Part shown: positions 28,462-37,453 of the stretch, piece after piece
Numbering within the stretch: position 1 is the first letter of the stretch
How the letters are laid out: each line of letters begins with the position of its first letter
Assembly (NCBI GenBank): GCA_015059735.1
Contig: SUZX01000005.1
Span: forward strand, 62,001-126,000
Origin: Rikenellaceae bacterium
GTDB taxonomy: Bacteria > Bacteroidota > Bacteroidia > Bacteroidales > Rikenellaceae
Length of the DNA: 64,000 nucleotides
Direction: 5' to 3'
Made by a program: the position numbers and the translations under genes
The notes under the pieces: model-generated
Told to the model about the DNA's origin: nothing
Seen by the model: only the letters and a program-made list of their open reading frames with translations
Database searches by the model: none

Positions 28462-29457
28462 ATGCAAATCGTAGTTGATAAAGCCATCCCATACCTTCGA
28501 GGAGTGCTTGAACCTTATGCCGACGTGCGTTATCTTTCGGGAAGTGCGATTACGGCAGCCGATGTTCGTGAAGCCGATGCACTTATTGTTCGCACGCGTA
28601 CTTGTTGCAATGCCGAGTTGCTTACCGGCTCGCGTGTGAAATTTATTGCTACGGCAACGATCGGATTTGACCACATCGATATCGATTGGTGCGTGGCGCA
28701 CGGAATTGAAGTTGCTATCGCTTCGGGATGCAATGCACGCGGTGTATTGCAATGGGTTGCGGCAGTATTGGTCTATCTCTCTCGATTGCAGGGTTGGCAT
28801 CCGTCGGATCGAACGTTGGGGGTTGTAGGAGTAGGGCATGTCGGATCACTTGTAGCCGAATATGCTGCTGCTTGGGGTTTTCGGGTGCTTTGTTGCGACC
28901 CTCCCCGAGAAGCACGTGAACATTGCGGTTTTTTGCCGTTGGAGGTGGTGGCTCGTCAGTCCGATATACTTACGTTTCATACACCGCTCGATGATTCGAC
29001 GCGTCATATGGTCAACGATCGGTTGCTTGAAATATTGCAACCCGAAGCTGTTGTGCTCAACTCTTCGCGGGGTGCAGTGGTGGATACTACAGCTTTGCTG
29101 CGTGGCAATCATTCCTTTGCGCTCGATGTTTGGGAGCATGAGCCGCAGATTGATCAAGAACTGCTTCGTCGCGCGATTCTTTCGACTCCTCATATCGCCG
29201 GTTATTCCGAACAAGGAAAAGCACAGGCTGCCGCCATGTCGGTGAGTGCATTGTCTCGACATTTTGGGATTCCACTTAGCAATTGGTATCCGGTGGAAGC
29301 CGCTCCGTCTTCTCCGCAACCCATTACTTGGCAGAACCTTTGTGAAACAATTGATACCGCTTTCGATATTGTTGCCGAAAGTAATCGTTTGAAGGAGAGT
29401 CCCGAGAATTTTGAGCGGATGCGTGATAGATATGCCTATCGCAGAGAGTATTTTTAG
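28462..29457 (+). CDS. pdxB: Erythronate-4-phosphate dehydrogenase-like 2-hydroxyacid dehydrogenase (PdxB)
   Basis: I start at ATG 28462 (MQIVVDKAIPYL), giving 331 residues. It has the NAD-binding Rossmann motif VVGVGHVGSLVAEYAAAWGF, the catalytic region LNSSRGAVVDTTALL and the conserved VWEHEPQIDQELL. It would oxidise 4-phosphoerythronate in the DXP-dependent vitamin B6 pathway. It is shorter than the approximately 380-residue E. coli enzyme, and the C-terminal dimerisation domain is reduced. The start and end are compatible with a monocistronic unit. Confidence 0.83.
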   Translation: MQIVVDKAIPYLRGVLEPYADVRYLSGSAITAADVREADALIVRTRTCCNAELLTGSRVKFIATATIGFDHIDIDWCVAHGIEVAIASGCNARGVLQWVAAVLVYLSRLQGWHPSDRTLGVVGVGHVGSLVAEYAAAWGFRVLCCDPPREAREHCGFLPLEVVARQSDILTFHTPLDDSTRHMVNDRLLEILQPEAVVLNSSRGAVVDTTALLRGNHSFALDVWEHEPQIDQELLRRAILSTPHIAGYSEQGKAQAAAMSVSALSRHFGIPLSNWYPVEAAPSSPQPITWQNLCETIDTAFDIVAESNRLKESPENFERMRDRYAYRREYF

Positions 29458-29510
29458 CGAATAAGAAAGCTTGTTCTCTGTTTTTCATAAAATTGTCGTT
29501 GCTTTCCGAG

Positions 29511-29538
29511 TTGAAATAAATTCTTTTTAATACCTTTG
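29511..29538 (+). promoter_or_regulatory. Candidate promoter for pyrD
   Basis: TTG at 29511-29513 and TACCTTTG at 29531-29538 (17-base spacing). Transcription would begin at about 29545, leaving a short leader before the ATG at 29562. Confidence 0.5.
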
Positions 29539-29561
29539 CCGGCGGTTATTGTTTCGAATTC

Positions 29562-30650
29562 ATGTATCGACACTTCATAAAGCCTGTTTTATTTGCCCTC
29601 TCGATTGAGCAGGCACATCAACTTGTGCTCTTGTTGTTGCGTGTGGTCGGACTAATTCCCGGGGGCAGATGGTTGCTTGGCAAGTGTTGTGCCATAACTC
29701 ATCCGACACTCGAACGAGAAGTGTTCGGAGTGCGTTTTACTAATCCCATAGGTGTTGCGGCGGGGTTTGATCGTAGCGGGGAGGTCTATCGCGAATTACA
29801 TGCTTTGGGTTTCGGATTTGTCGAAATCGGCACAGTGACTCCAAGTCCTCAAAACGGGAATCCGCGTCCGCGTGTTTTCCGCCTTCCGAAAGATCGAGCC
29901 ATTGTGAATCGCATGGGATTGGTTAATAGCGGTCTAAATAAGGTGATTCAACATCTTCGTCACTCGCATAAAGGATTGATTGTCGGATGCAATATCGGTA
30001 AAAATACGGCGACGCCTCCCGAAAATGCCGCTGCCGACTATTTGAAATCGTTCCGCAATCTTTATGAATATGTTGACTATTTCACGGTTAATATAAGTGG
30101 TGAGAATGCGGCGAATGAGGGATTTTCCCATACGCGAGACTATGTATTGCATCTGCTCGAACCATTGTTTGATTTTCGACGCGGACAGAATAACTACCGA
30201 CCGATTATGCTCAAAATTTCACCCGATCTCACTGATGAGGAGATTGATGAAATTACAGATGTATTGATCGAAACTCCGCTTGATGGTATTGTGGCTACCA
30301 ATGGAACGCATCGCCGTGATGGCTTGAAAACCAGTCGTGAGACACTCGACAAGGTGGGAGCTGGACGTTTGAGTGGAGCTCCCTTGACACGTCGCTCCAT
30401 CGAGATTGTACGCCGTATCCATACTCGTTCCGGAGGAACTTATCCGATAATCGGTGTGGGAGGAATGATGACTCCCGATGATGTATGCGAAATGCTTGCC
30501 GCAGGAGCCGATCTGGTTCAACTCTATACGAGTTATGTTTATGAAGGTCCCGGGTTGGTGCGTGATATCTGCCGCCGGCTGATTGCCGAGGCGGAGTCTG
30601 TCCAAAAAGTGGAAAATGGCACTGAGCCAATTGAAAAAACGGACGTTTAA
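29562..30650 (+). CDS. pyrD: Quinone-dependent dihydroorotate dehydrogenase (class 2), atypical active site
   Basis: A 362-residue membrane-associated enzyme of pyrimidine synthesis; the amphipathic N-terminal region (residues about 1-40) and the NPIGVAAGFDRSG, FGFVEIGTVTP and VNRMGLVNSG segments are those of class 2 PyrD. The FMN barrel is complete, and the end has the G-V-G-G-M and LVQLYTSYVYEGP motifs. However, where class 2 enzymes have N-[IV]-S-S-P-N (second Ser the catalytic base), this protein reads NISGEN at residues 177-182, so the Ser is Gly180 and the Pro is Glu181. The gene overlaps nothing and is 15 bases upstream of cinA. Confidence 0.88.
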   Translation: MYRHFIKPVLFALSIEQAHQLVLLLLRVVGLIPGGRWLLGKCCAITHPTLEREVFGVRFTNPIGVAAGFDRSGEVYRELHALGFGFVEIGTVTPSPQNGNPRPRVFRLPKDRAIVNRMGLVNSGLNKVIQHLRHSHKGLIVGCNIGKNTATPPENAAADYLKSFRNLYEYVDYFTVNISGENAANEGFSHTRDYVLHLLEPLFDFRRGQNNYRPIMLKISPDLTDEEIDEITDVLIETPLDGIVATNGTHRRDGLKTSRETLDKVGAGRLSGAPLTRRSIEIVRRIHTRSGGTYPIIGVGGMMTPDDVCEMLAAGADLVQLYTSYVYEGPGLVRDICRRLIAEAESVQKVENGTEPIEKTDV

Positions 30651-30665
30651 TATAATCCTTTTATC

Positions 30666-31910
30666 ATGCAAGCTACTATTCTTACGATTGGCGATGAAAT
30701 CCTTATCGGCCAAATCGTGGATACCAATTCTGTCTCTATTGCCCAACATCTCAATCGCGCCGGTATTGTTGTTCGCGAGAAGGTGTCGATCGGTGATGAT
30801 CGTGAGCAGATCGTGTCGGCAGTTCGTCGAGCGATGCAGACTTCACAGGTTACAATCATCACCGGCGGACTTGGTCCCACAAAAGACGATATCACCAAGA
30901 AAACGCTTGCCGAATTTTTTGATAGTGAGATGATTATTGATCCGAAGGTCGCAACTCATGTCGAACAGATGCTTGTTGCACGCGGAATTGTTTTCAATGA
31001 ACTCAATCGGTCGCAGGCTTTGGTGCCGAAGTGTTGCACGGTGCTGTTCAATGCACATGGGACAGCTCCGGGGATGTGGTTTGAACAAGATAGTAGGGTC
31101 GTTGTTTCATTGCCCGGGGTGCCGTTTGAAATGGAGCACCTGATGCAGGATGAGGTAATGCCACGATTGAAAGCTCGATTTGCTTTGCGTCAGATTGTTC
31201 ATCGCACACTCATTACCGCAGGTTTGGCAGAATCGATGCTTGCCGAACAGATTGAGAAGTGGGAGAGTGCGTTGCCTTCGTATCTCAAATTGGCCTACTT
31301 GCCCAATTCCGGAGTTGTACGATTACGACTTTCGGCTTATGAAGTTGAGGGAGTACAAATTGCCGAAGAGATCGAATCCCGATTTGAGGAGTTGCGAAAG
31401 ATTATTCCTCAATATATTGTCGGTTATGAAACGGCTTCTGTACAGGAGTTGATTCACGCTAGTTTGATTAAGCGGAAACAGACGCTTGCCGTTGCCGAAA
31501 GTTGTACAGGAGGAGTCATCGCCTCGCGGTTTACGGCGTTGGCAGGAGCTTCGGCTTATTTTCTTTGTGGAGTGGTGTCGTATAGCAATGAGGCCAAACA
31601 GGAAATATTGGGGGTTGATCCCGATACAATTGCGCGTTATGGGGCTGTCAGCGAGCAGGTTGCACGGCAGATGGCTGAGGGCGTACGTCGGATATCCAAT
31701 GCTGATTACGCCATAGCAACGACCGGCATTGCCGGCCCTACGGGGGGGAGTGTCGAAAAGCCGATTGGCACCGTTTGGATGGCCGTGGCAACTCCGTTGC
31801 AGACCGTTGCCATTTGTAAGCAGTGTGGTACTGATCGTGGACAGATCATTGAACGAGCATCGGCTTATGTGATCGGATTATTACGCGAGTTGCTCGATCG
31901 AGAGGTTTGA
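30666..31910 (+). CDS. cinA: CinA-family nicotinamide-nucleotide amidohydrolase
   Basis: A 414-residue protein with the two CinA domains. The N-terminal MoCF-like domain contains TIGDEILIGQIVDTN and ITGGLGPTKDD; the C-terminal deamidase domain contains AESCTGG, VVSYSNEAK and TTGIAGPTGG. CinA acts on NMN or related nucleotides in pyridine-nucleotide recycling and was earlier linked to competence. It starts 15 bases after pyrD, so the two probably share a transcript. Confidence 0.92.
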   Translation: MQATILTIGDEILIGQIVDTNSVSIAQHLNRAGIVVREKVSIGDDREQIVSAVRRAMQTSQVTIITGGLGPTKDDITKKTLAEFFDSEMIIDPKVATHVEQMLVARGIVFNELNRSQALVPKCCTVLFNAHGTAPGMWFEQDSRVVVSLPGVPFEMEHLMQDEVMPRLKARFALRQIVHRTLITAGLAESMLAEQIEKWESALPSYLKLAYLPNSGVVRLRLSAYEVEGVQIAEEIESRFEELRKIIPQYIVGYETASVQELIHASLIKRKQTLAVAESCTGGVIASRFTALAGASAYFLCGVVSYSNEAKQEILGVDPDTIARYGAVSEQVARQMAEGVRRISNADYAIATTGIAGPTGGSVEKPIGTVWMAVATPLQTVAICKQCGTDRGQIIERASAYVIGLLRELLDREV

Positions 31911-31976
31911 TAGAGAGCCCGATGAGGCTTTTGCAGTTGTAATAAAAGCCTGTTTTGAAGAAAATCGCGCCGACTC

Positions 31977-32007
31977 TTTGCTATTTGCCGAAAAGATTGT
32001 ATATTTG
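31977..32007 (+). promoter_or_regulatory. Promoter of the rpmB-rpmG-DUF4295 operon
   Basis: TTTG (31977-31980), exactly 19 bases, then TATATTTG (32000-32007): a textbook Bacteroidota promoter. A cccct/aggggt inverted repeat follows at about 32010-32025. Confidence 0.85.
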
Positions 32008-32045
32008 CAACCCCTAAAAAGGGGTATTACTAAAATTTAACACAA

Positions 32046-32279
32046 ATGAAAGTTTGCGAAATCACAGGCAAAGTGGCGATTGTGGGTAACAATGTTTCTC
32101 ACTCGCACCACAAGACCAAACGCAAATTCAATCCGAATTTGAAAACCAAGCGTTTTTGGTCAGAGGAAGAGGGCCGCTGGATTACCTTGAAGGTGTCGGC
32201 TGCCGGTATGAAAACAATCAACAAGAAAGGTCTTGCAGTCGCTCTGCGCGAGGCTGTTGCCGCTAAGACCGTTTACTAA
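32046..32279 (+). CDS. rpmB: 50S ribosomal protein L28
   Basis: A 77-residue ribosomal protein beginning MKVCEITGKVAIVGNNVSHSHHKTKR, the normal L28 N-terminus. It is the first gene after a strong promoter and is followed by L33 and DUF4295, the usual Bacteroidota order. Codon use is of the highly expressed type. Confidence 0.96.
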   Translation: MKVCEITGKVAIVGNNVSHSHHKTKRKFNPNLKTKRFWSEEEGRWITLKVSAAGMKTINKKGLAVALREAVAAKTVY

Positions 32280-32297
32280 AAAATTATCGAGTAACAC

Positions 32298-32480
32298 ATG
32301 GCAAAGAAAGGCAATCGCGTTCAGGTTATCCTCGAATGCACTGAGCAAAAAGAGAGCGGTGTTGCGGGAATGTCCCGTTATATCACCACCAAGAACAAGA
32401 AGAATACGCCCGAGCGTTTGGAGCGTCGTAAGTACAATCCTTTCCTCAAACGCGTAACCCTTCATCGTGAAATTAAATAG
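32298..32480 (+). CDS. rpmG: 50S ribosomal protein L33
   Basis: A 60-residue protein with the family pattern [16 protein letters not shown] and [14 protein letters not shown], followed by [16 protein letters not shown]. No CxxC zinc motif is present, so this is the zinc-free (C-minus) type. It follows rpmB by 18 bases. Confidence 0.95.
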   Translation: MAKKGNRVQVILECTEQKESGVAGMSRYITTKNKKNTPERLERRKYNPFLKRVTLHREIK

Positions 32481-32494
32481 TTTAGAGTAGCTCT

Positions 32495-32656
32495 ATGGCA
32501 AAGAAAGTAGTCGCAACGCTGAAAACCGGTACAGGTAAGCAGTTTACCAAGTGTATCAAGATGGTCAAATCGGATAAAACCGGTGCTTATATGTTCAAAG
32601 AGGGCATTGTTGCTAACGACCAAGTTAAAGATTTCTTCGCAGAAGAGAAGAAATAG
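32495..32656 (+). CDS. DUF4295 small basic protein
   Basis: A 53-residue Lys-rich protein, MAKKVVATLKTGTGKQFTKC..., ending EEKK. DUF4295 proteins sit next to rpmG throughout Bacteroidetes and are thought to be ribosome-associated; the role is unproven. It is 14 bases after rpmG and ends before a hairpin terminator. In many relatives ftsY follows, but here the next gene is on the other strand. Confidence 0.88.
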   Translation: MAKKVVATLKTGTGKQFTKCIKMVKSDKTGAYMFKEGIVANDQVKDFFAEEKK

Positions 32657-32675
32657 TATTTTAAGAGTAATCTTA

Positions 32676-32714
32676 AATACAAAGGGCATCCTCTAATTGG
32701 ATGCCCTTTGTATT
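32676..32714. terminator. Hairpin terminator after the rpm operon
   Basis: Perfect 16-bp stem aatacaaagggcatcc (32676-32691) with its complement (32699-32714), 7-base loop, A/T-rich flanks. It lies between the converging DUF4295 and mnmA genes and can serve both. Confidence 0.88.
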
Positions 32715-32767
32715 TTCATTAGGTATTAATTTCCCAATTATCCCCAAAAGGATAGTTTGCTTTCAAT

Positions 32768-33979
32768 TTATTCGGCTATTACTCCTGAACCGACTAACTC
32801 ATCGCCGATATACCATGCCGCAAATTGTCCTGCAGTGATACCTCGTTGCGGCTCGTCGAAAACAAGGAAAGCGCCATTGTCGCGGATGAAAAGTTCGGCA
32901 TCCTGTAATGGTTGGCGATAACGGATGCGTACTTGAAAACGGCGACTTTCCCCAATGTTAAGACGTTGCGAGGAATCGACCCAATGAATCTCTGCCGGCT
33001 CGATGCGCAGTGCCGGTCGCCATAGTCCCGGATGGGCATCGCCTTCGCCGACATAGATGACATTCTGTGTGGTGTCGGTCCCTAAGATGAAGAGCGACTC
33101 TTTGCGACCGCCGATACCCAACCCTTTACGTTGGCCGATGGTATAAAAATGGGCTCCGTTGTGCTCACCAATTTTTTTTCCGTCGCGCACCGTAAAACGC
33201 CAAGGGGTAGCCCATGCAGTGAGCAGTTCGTCGGAAGGGTTTTCGAGCATCGTTTCGGTCGGAGGGATAGGCCGTAGTGCAAATTTAGGCCATTCGGGTT
33301 TGATTTCGTGAATATTTCCCTTTTTAGTAGCTAACTTTTGTTGCAGAAAGACCGGTAGATCGACTTTGCCGACAAAGCAGATGCCTTGCGAGTCTTTGCG
33401 TTTGGCGGTGGCGAGTTTTTGTTCCTCAGCGATGCGGCGTACCTCCGGTTTCAGCAGATCACCGACCGGAAAGAGGGCATAACGCAACTGTTCCTGAGAA
33501 AGTTGGCAAAGGAAATAACTTTGATCTTTATTGGGGTCACTGCCGGCTAATAAGTGGTAGATTTTATTTCCATCGGCGTCGATGCTCTCTGTTTTACGGC
33601 AGTAGTGTCCCGTTGCAACATAGTCAGCGCCCAATTTGAGAGCCTCTTTTAGGAAGACATCGAATTTGATTTCGCGGTTGCAAAGAACGTCGGGATTGGG
33701 GGTACGACCACGTTCGTACTCGGCAAACATATAATCAACGACTCGTTTGCGGTAGTCGGATGAGAGATCAGCGACATGTAACGGGATGTCAATTCGTTTG
33801 GCTACCAATTCGGCAAAAACCCGATCATCGTGCCACGGGCAATCGCCCTCCAATGTGCCGGTGGTGTCGTGCCAATTGACCATGAAAAGTCCGATGACCT
33901 CATGTCCTTGCTCTTTGAGCAGCCAAGCGGCAACCGATGAATCGACACCGCCCGAAAGTCCGATAACTACTCGTGCCAT
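32768..33979 (-). CDS. mnmA: tRNA-specific 2-thiouridylase MnmA
   Basis: A 403-residue enzyme that places sulfur on U34 of tRNAs for Lys, Glu and Gln. The PP-loop GLSGGVDSSVAAWL is at the N-terminus, the two catalytic Cys residues are in PNPDVLCNREIKF and QGICFVG, and the MnmA C-terminal beta barrel follows. It begins 2 bases downstream of rimM, so the two are cotranscribed. Confidence 0.95.
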   Translation of the reverse strand: MARVVIGLSGGVDSSVAAWLLKEQGHEVIGLFMVNWHDTTGTLEGDCPWHDDRVFAELVAKRIDIPLHVADLSSDYRKRVVDYMFAEYERGRTPNPDVLCNREIKFDVFLKEALKLGADYVATGHYCRKTESIDADGNKIYHLLAGSDPNKDQSYFLCQLSQEQLRYALFPVGDLLKPEVRRIAEEQKLATAKRKDSQGICFVGKVDLPVFLQQKLATKKGNIHEIKPEWPKFALRPIPPTETMLENPSDELLTAWATPWRFTVRDGKKIGEHNGAHFYTIGQRKGLGIGGRKESLFILGTDTTQNVIYVGEGDAHPGLWRPALRIEPAEIHWVDSSQRLNIGESRRFQVRIRYRQPLQDAELFIRDNGAFLVFDEPQRGITAGQFAAWYIGDELVGSGVIAE

Positions 33980-33981
33980 GA

Positions 33982-34521
33982 TTATAAATCTATTAAACCT
34001 TCCGGAAGAATCATTTTCATGGTATGTCCTTCGAAGTCGATATGGACGATAAACTCCTCGGTGGCAGGTACTAATACTCGACGTTCGCCTATTTGCAGTT
34101 CAAACAACGGATTGACATCGCTGTCGTAGTAGTCGGAAATTGTGCCGGCGAAATGGCGCAACGAGTCGGATGCCGACATAAACTCTTTGGCCTCGACTGT
34201 AAAACCGATCAAATCTTCGAGATAGAATTCCTCCTCGTCATTTTCAGCTTCGGTCATGCGAAATTCGCGACCGATCAACTCTTGGGCGCGACGCTCGGTA
34301 TCGAAATCTGCAAACTCTACAACAGCACCCGAGATACCACGTCGCTCGAAACGTTCGCACCAAAGGGGAACTTCCAATGCGTCGATCTCAACAAAAAACG
34401 GCATCTTCTTCGGATCGAAATCCTCGGGGAAAGCAGGGTATAGCGAGAGCATCAGTCCGCCACCTGTGCCGAAAAGTTTATTGATCCGTCCCGCAAGGAC
34501 GCTATTCCGATTGTTGTTCAT
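33982..34521 (-). CDS. rimM: 16S rRNA processing protein RimM
   Basis: A 179-residue protein with the RimM N-terminal barrel (AGRINKLFGTGG...), then the PRC barrel domain (EFIVHIDFEGHTMKMILPEGLIDL). It assists 30S subunit maturation near S19. The start is ATG 34521. A -7 box at 34534-34527 places transcription at or within a base or so of the ATG, so the message may be leaderless. Confidence 0.88.
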   Translation of the reverse strand: MNNNRNSVLAGRINKLFGTGGGLMLSLYPAFPEDFDPKKMPFFVEIDALEVPLWCERFERRGISGAVVEFADFDTERRAQELIGREFRMTEAENDEEEFYLEDLIGFTVEAKEFMSASDSLRHFAGTISDYYDSDVNPLFELQIGERRVLVPATEEFIVHIDFEGHTMKMILPEGLIDL

Positions 34522-34526
34522 GACCT

Positions 34527-34534
34527 CAAAGATA
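34527..34534 (-). promoter_or_regulatory. Candidate -7 box for rimM-mnmA
   Basis: Minus-strand TATCTTTG, 5-6 bases upstream of the rimM ATG; no clear -33 element. Confidence 0.4.
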
Positions 34535-34565
34535 CAACAATAAAATGAAAAAAATAGTAGATAAC

Positions 34566-34604
34566 AAGGGGGCTGACTAAAATTTATTGATAGTCAGCCC
34601 TCTT
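34566..34604 (-). terminator. Terminator of the Rnf operon
   Basis: Arms 34566-34579 and 34591-34604 pair with one G-T wobble (gggggctgacta with tagtcagcccct-type complement). Located 39 bases after the rnfA stop on the minus strand and followed by an A/T-rich run. Confidence 0.8.
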
Positions 34605-34642
34605 TTGATTGTATTTAAGCGACAGAGTCTATTACTCAGCCT

Positions 34643-35221
34643 TTATACCAAACCGGAGAATCCCATGAATGCCATTGAGAGAATACCGGCGGTAACCAAC
34701 GCAATAGGTACCCCTTTGAATGCAGCAGGTACATCCTCAAATTCCAAACGCTCACGGATACCAGCAAAAAGTACCAACGCCAAAGCGAATCCGAGTGCGG
34801 TGGCCACCGAATAGGTCACGCTTTGGAGCAACGAAAACTCCTTTTGGATCATCAAGATAGCAACACCAAGTACGGCGCAGTTGGTAGTGATGAGTGGCAA
34901 GAAGATACCTAACGCTTGATAGAGAGCCGGAGAGGTCTTTTTCAAAATGATCTCCACCATCTGCACTAAGGCGGCAATGACCAAGATGAAGACGATGGTC
35001 TGCATATAACCGATGTTGAGCGGGTTGAGGACGTAGGTTTGCAAAGGCCAGCAAACCAATGCCGTAAGTGCCATAACGAAAGTTACAGCAGCACCCATAC
35101 CCAACGAAGTTTCGACTTTCGACGATACGCCCAAGAAGGGGCAGATACCGAGGAATTGTGCCAAAACAACGTTATTAACGAAGATGGCACCGATAATGAT
35201 TGCGAAGTAGGATATTTCCAT
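34643..35221 (-). CDS. rnfA: Rnf complex subunit A
   Basis: A 192-residue, six-helix membrane subunit. The start [31 protein letters not shown] and the internal N-C-A-V-L-G-V-A-I segment are those of RnfA/RsxA. RnfA and RnfE are inverted homologues lining the ion path of the ferredoxin:NAD+ oxidoreductase. It is the last gene of the operon, 2 bases after rnfE. Confidence 0.93.
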   Translation of the reverse strand: MEISYFAIIIGAIFVNNVVLAQFLGICPFLGVSSKVETSLGMGAAVTFVMALTALVCWPLQTYVLNPLNIGYMQTIVFILVIAALVQMVEIILKKTSPALYQALGIFLPLITTNCAVLGVAILMIQKEFSLLQSVTYSVATALGFALALVLFAGIRERLEFEDVPAAFKGVPIALVTAGILSMAFMGFSGLV

Positions 35222-35223
35222 AA

Positions 35224-35808
35224 CTATTTCTTGGCTAATTTGTTAAACAAAACCATCAGATAGCCGAGTGTTAAGAAGCCACCCGGAGCCAACACGAAGA
35301 CCAGTGGCATATAATCGGCAGAGCCGAGACTGACGCCGAAGATTGCACCACTTCCTAAAATTTCACGCACAGCACCGATAACCGTTAGCGAAGCGGTGAA
35401 GCCTAAGCCGATACCAATACCGTCGAGGATCGAGTCGAATGCACCGTTTTTCGAAGCAAAGGCCTCGGCACGTCCCAAGATGATACAGTTTACCACGATT
35501 AGCGGAATGAATACACCCAACGAGGCATATAAAGCCGGTACGAAAGCCTGCATCAGCATTTGAATAATCGTAACGAACGATGCGATGATAACGATAAATG
35601 CCGGAATACGCACTTTATCGGGGATGATATTCTTAACTAATGAGATCACCAAGTTTGACATGATCAATACTGCCATTGTAGCCAATCCCATACCCATACC
35701 GTTGGCTGCCGAGGTGGTCGTTCCTAACGTTGGGCACATGCCCAACACCAAAACGAAAGTCGGGTTATTTTTGAGAATACCACTCAATATGATTTGTAAC
35801 TTATTCAT
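35224..35808 (-). CDS. rnfE: Rnf complex subunit E
   Basis: A 194-residue membrane subunit, start at ATG 35808 with an excellent Shine-Dalgarno (AGGAGG) just upstream; an upstream open extension is not needed. Typical sequence: [30 protein letters not shown]. It forms a pair with RnfA. The start overlaps the end of rnfG by 8 bases. Confidence 0.93.
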   Translation of the reverse strand: MNKLQIILSGILKNNPTFVLVLGMCPTLGTTTSAANGMGMGLATMAVLIMSNLVISLVKNIIPDKVRIPAFIVIIASFVTIIQMLMQAFVPALYASLGVFIPLIVVNCIILGRAEAFASKNGAFDSILDGIGIGLGFTASLTVIGAVREILGSGAIFGVSLGSADYMPLVFVLAPGGFLTLGYLMVLFNKLAKK

Positions 35809-36457
35809 TTTTACCTCCTTTCTGAGTCTCAGGCTCGTTTGCCGGTACTTGTTTGGTAGCTCCCGATACGGCCGAAGGCGCAATACCATCGACAACGCTC
35901 TTATAGGCCATCCATGCTCGGTTGATTGCATCAACATAAGCGCGAGACGAAATTGTAGCGGCAGTCAACGCATCGACATCGCCACCATCTTTTGTTACGG
36001 CCAACATACCGTTTACCAATTTCTTTTCGGTCAACTTATGGCCTTTCACGCTATTGAGCAACGGATTGCCCTCGTCGGCCATTTTGGTGCCGAGTCCCGG
36101 AGTCTCGGTTTGTTTCAATACATTGACATTAATAACCTCACCTTCGGGAGTAAAACCGACCATCAGACTGATCGGACCGCCAAAACCATTTTTCGACATT
36201 GTTTCTACGGCATAACCTACGGCTTGTCCGCTTTGCGAGGCGGTATATACCGTAATCTGCATCTCATCAATGGTTTTTGTAACAGTTTCGGTGGTGTCGA
36301 ATTGGGGAAGAACGCGGGTGAGAGCCTCAGTCTTAGCTGCTTGCTCGGCAGCAGCGATAGGCTCTACGGTAATCATATTGACAACACCCACTCCGGCCGA
36401 AGCTACAAGTGTAATGCCCAAAAGGACAGCTGTCATATTAAAAAGTGTACTTTTCAT
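35801..36457 (-). CDS. rnfG: Rnf complex subunit G
   Basis: A 218-residue FMN-binding subunit with an N-terminal membrane helix (about 8-28). The C-terminal covalent FMN site is the DALTAATISSRA segment, whose second Thr corresponds to the flavinylated Thr of the S-G-A-T-x-T/S motif (the usual S-G is T-A here). A flavin transferase, ApbE, would be needed; it is not in the window. The C-terminus is rich in Pro, Glu and Lys. Confidence 0.9.
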   Translation of the reverse strand: MKSTLFNMTAVLLGITLVASAGVGVVNMITVEPIAAAEQAAKTEALTRVLPQFDTTETVTKTIDEMQITVYTASQSGQAVGYAVETMSKNGFGGPISLMVGFTPEGEVINVNVLKQTETPGLGTKMADEGNPLLNSVKGHKLTEKKLVNGMLAVTKDGGDVDALTAATISSRAYVDAINRAWMAYKSVVDGIAPSAVSGATKQVPANEPETQKGGKNE

Positions 36458-36468
36458 GATTCATCCTC

Positions 36469-37434
36469 CTATTTTACGCCGAAACGTGTGGGTTTGACAT
36501 ATTTGTTGATAAGGGGTACACAGGAGTTCATGATCAAAATCGCGAACGACATACCCTCGGGATAGGCTCCCCATAAGCGGATAAGCATGGTGATAACTCC
36601 GATCCCCACAGCAAAGATTACTCCGCCTTTGATGGTCATCGGCGATGTGGAATAGTCGGTTGCCATGAAAATTGCACCGAGCATTGCTCCTCCGGCAAGA
36701 AGGTGGAACAGCGGGAATTGCCACAGAGCATTACCCTCAACACCACGACTCAATGCCACAATGAGGGCAAATATGGCCATTGTTGCAAAAATTGTAACGG
36801 GAATATGCCATGTGATCACCTTGCGCCACAGCAGATAGACGAAACCGCAAAGCAGTGCCAAAGCGGCAACCTCTCCCAACGAACCGGGCATGTTACCCAA
36901 CAGCAGTTCTTGAACACCCAAAACATCGGCCGAAGCTCCGAACTTCACGGCTGCCAGCGGTGTAGCACCTGACAAAGCATCGAAATTGCCGTTTGCGGGC
37001 ATTGGGAAATCGGTCATTTGAACAGGATAGGCAATCAGCAGGAATACACGGCCTACCAATGCGGGGTTAAAGGGATTTTTACCCAAGCCGCCAAAGGTCA
37101 TTTTTGCGACCACAATAGCGACAAAAGCACCAATCACAACGATCCACCACGGAATCGAAGCCGGTAGGTTGAAAGCCAACAGAACACCAGTCACCACTGC
37201 CGACCAATTGCAGATAGTCAGTGGACCACGGACTACGAATTTTTGAATCAAATACTCAAATGCCACACAGGCAAGTACTGAGATAGCCGTGACGCAGAGT
37301 ACGCTCCATCCAAACACCACGACAGAAACCACCAGCGCAGGCATCAAAGCGATGACTACATCGCGCATGATGGATGTCGTTGATTGAGAACTCTGCACAT
37401 GCGGTGCGGGAGCAACGATAAGTTTGTTTGCCAT
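36469..37434 (-). CDS. rnfD: Rnf complex subunit D
   Basis: A 321-residue polytopic membrane protein; the start at ATG 37434 avoids an unneeded upstream extension. The covalent FMN motif is in FDALSGATPLAAVKFG, with Thr flavinylated in relatives. It carries electrons across the membrane part of the complex. It follows rnfC by 19 bases. Confidence 0.92.
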   Translation of the reverse strand: MANKLIVAPAPHVQSSQSTTSIMRDVVIALMPALVVSVVVFGWSVLCVTAISVLACVAFEYLIQKFVVRGPLTICNWSAVVTGVLLAFNLPASIPWWIVVIGAFVAIVVAKMTFGGLGKNPFNPALVGRVFLLIAYPVQMTDFPMPANGNFDALSGATPLAAVKFGASADVLGVQELLLGNMPGSLGEVAALALLCGFVYLLWRKVITWHIPVTIFATMAIFALIVALSRGVEGNALWQFPLFHLLAGGAMLGAIFMATDYSTSPMTIKGGVIFAVGIGVITMLIRLWGAYPEGMSFAILIMNSCVPLINKYVKPTRFGVK

Positions 37435-37453
37435 ATACTTTTCTGTTTTTCGT

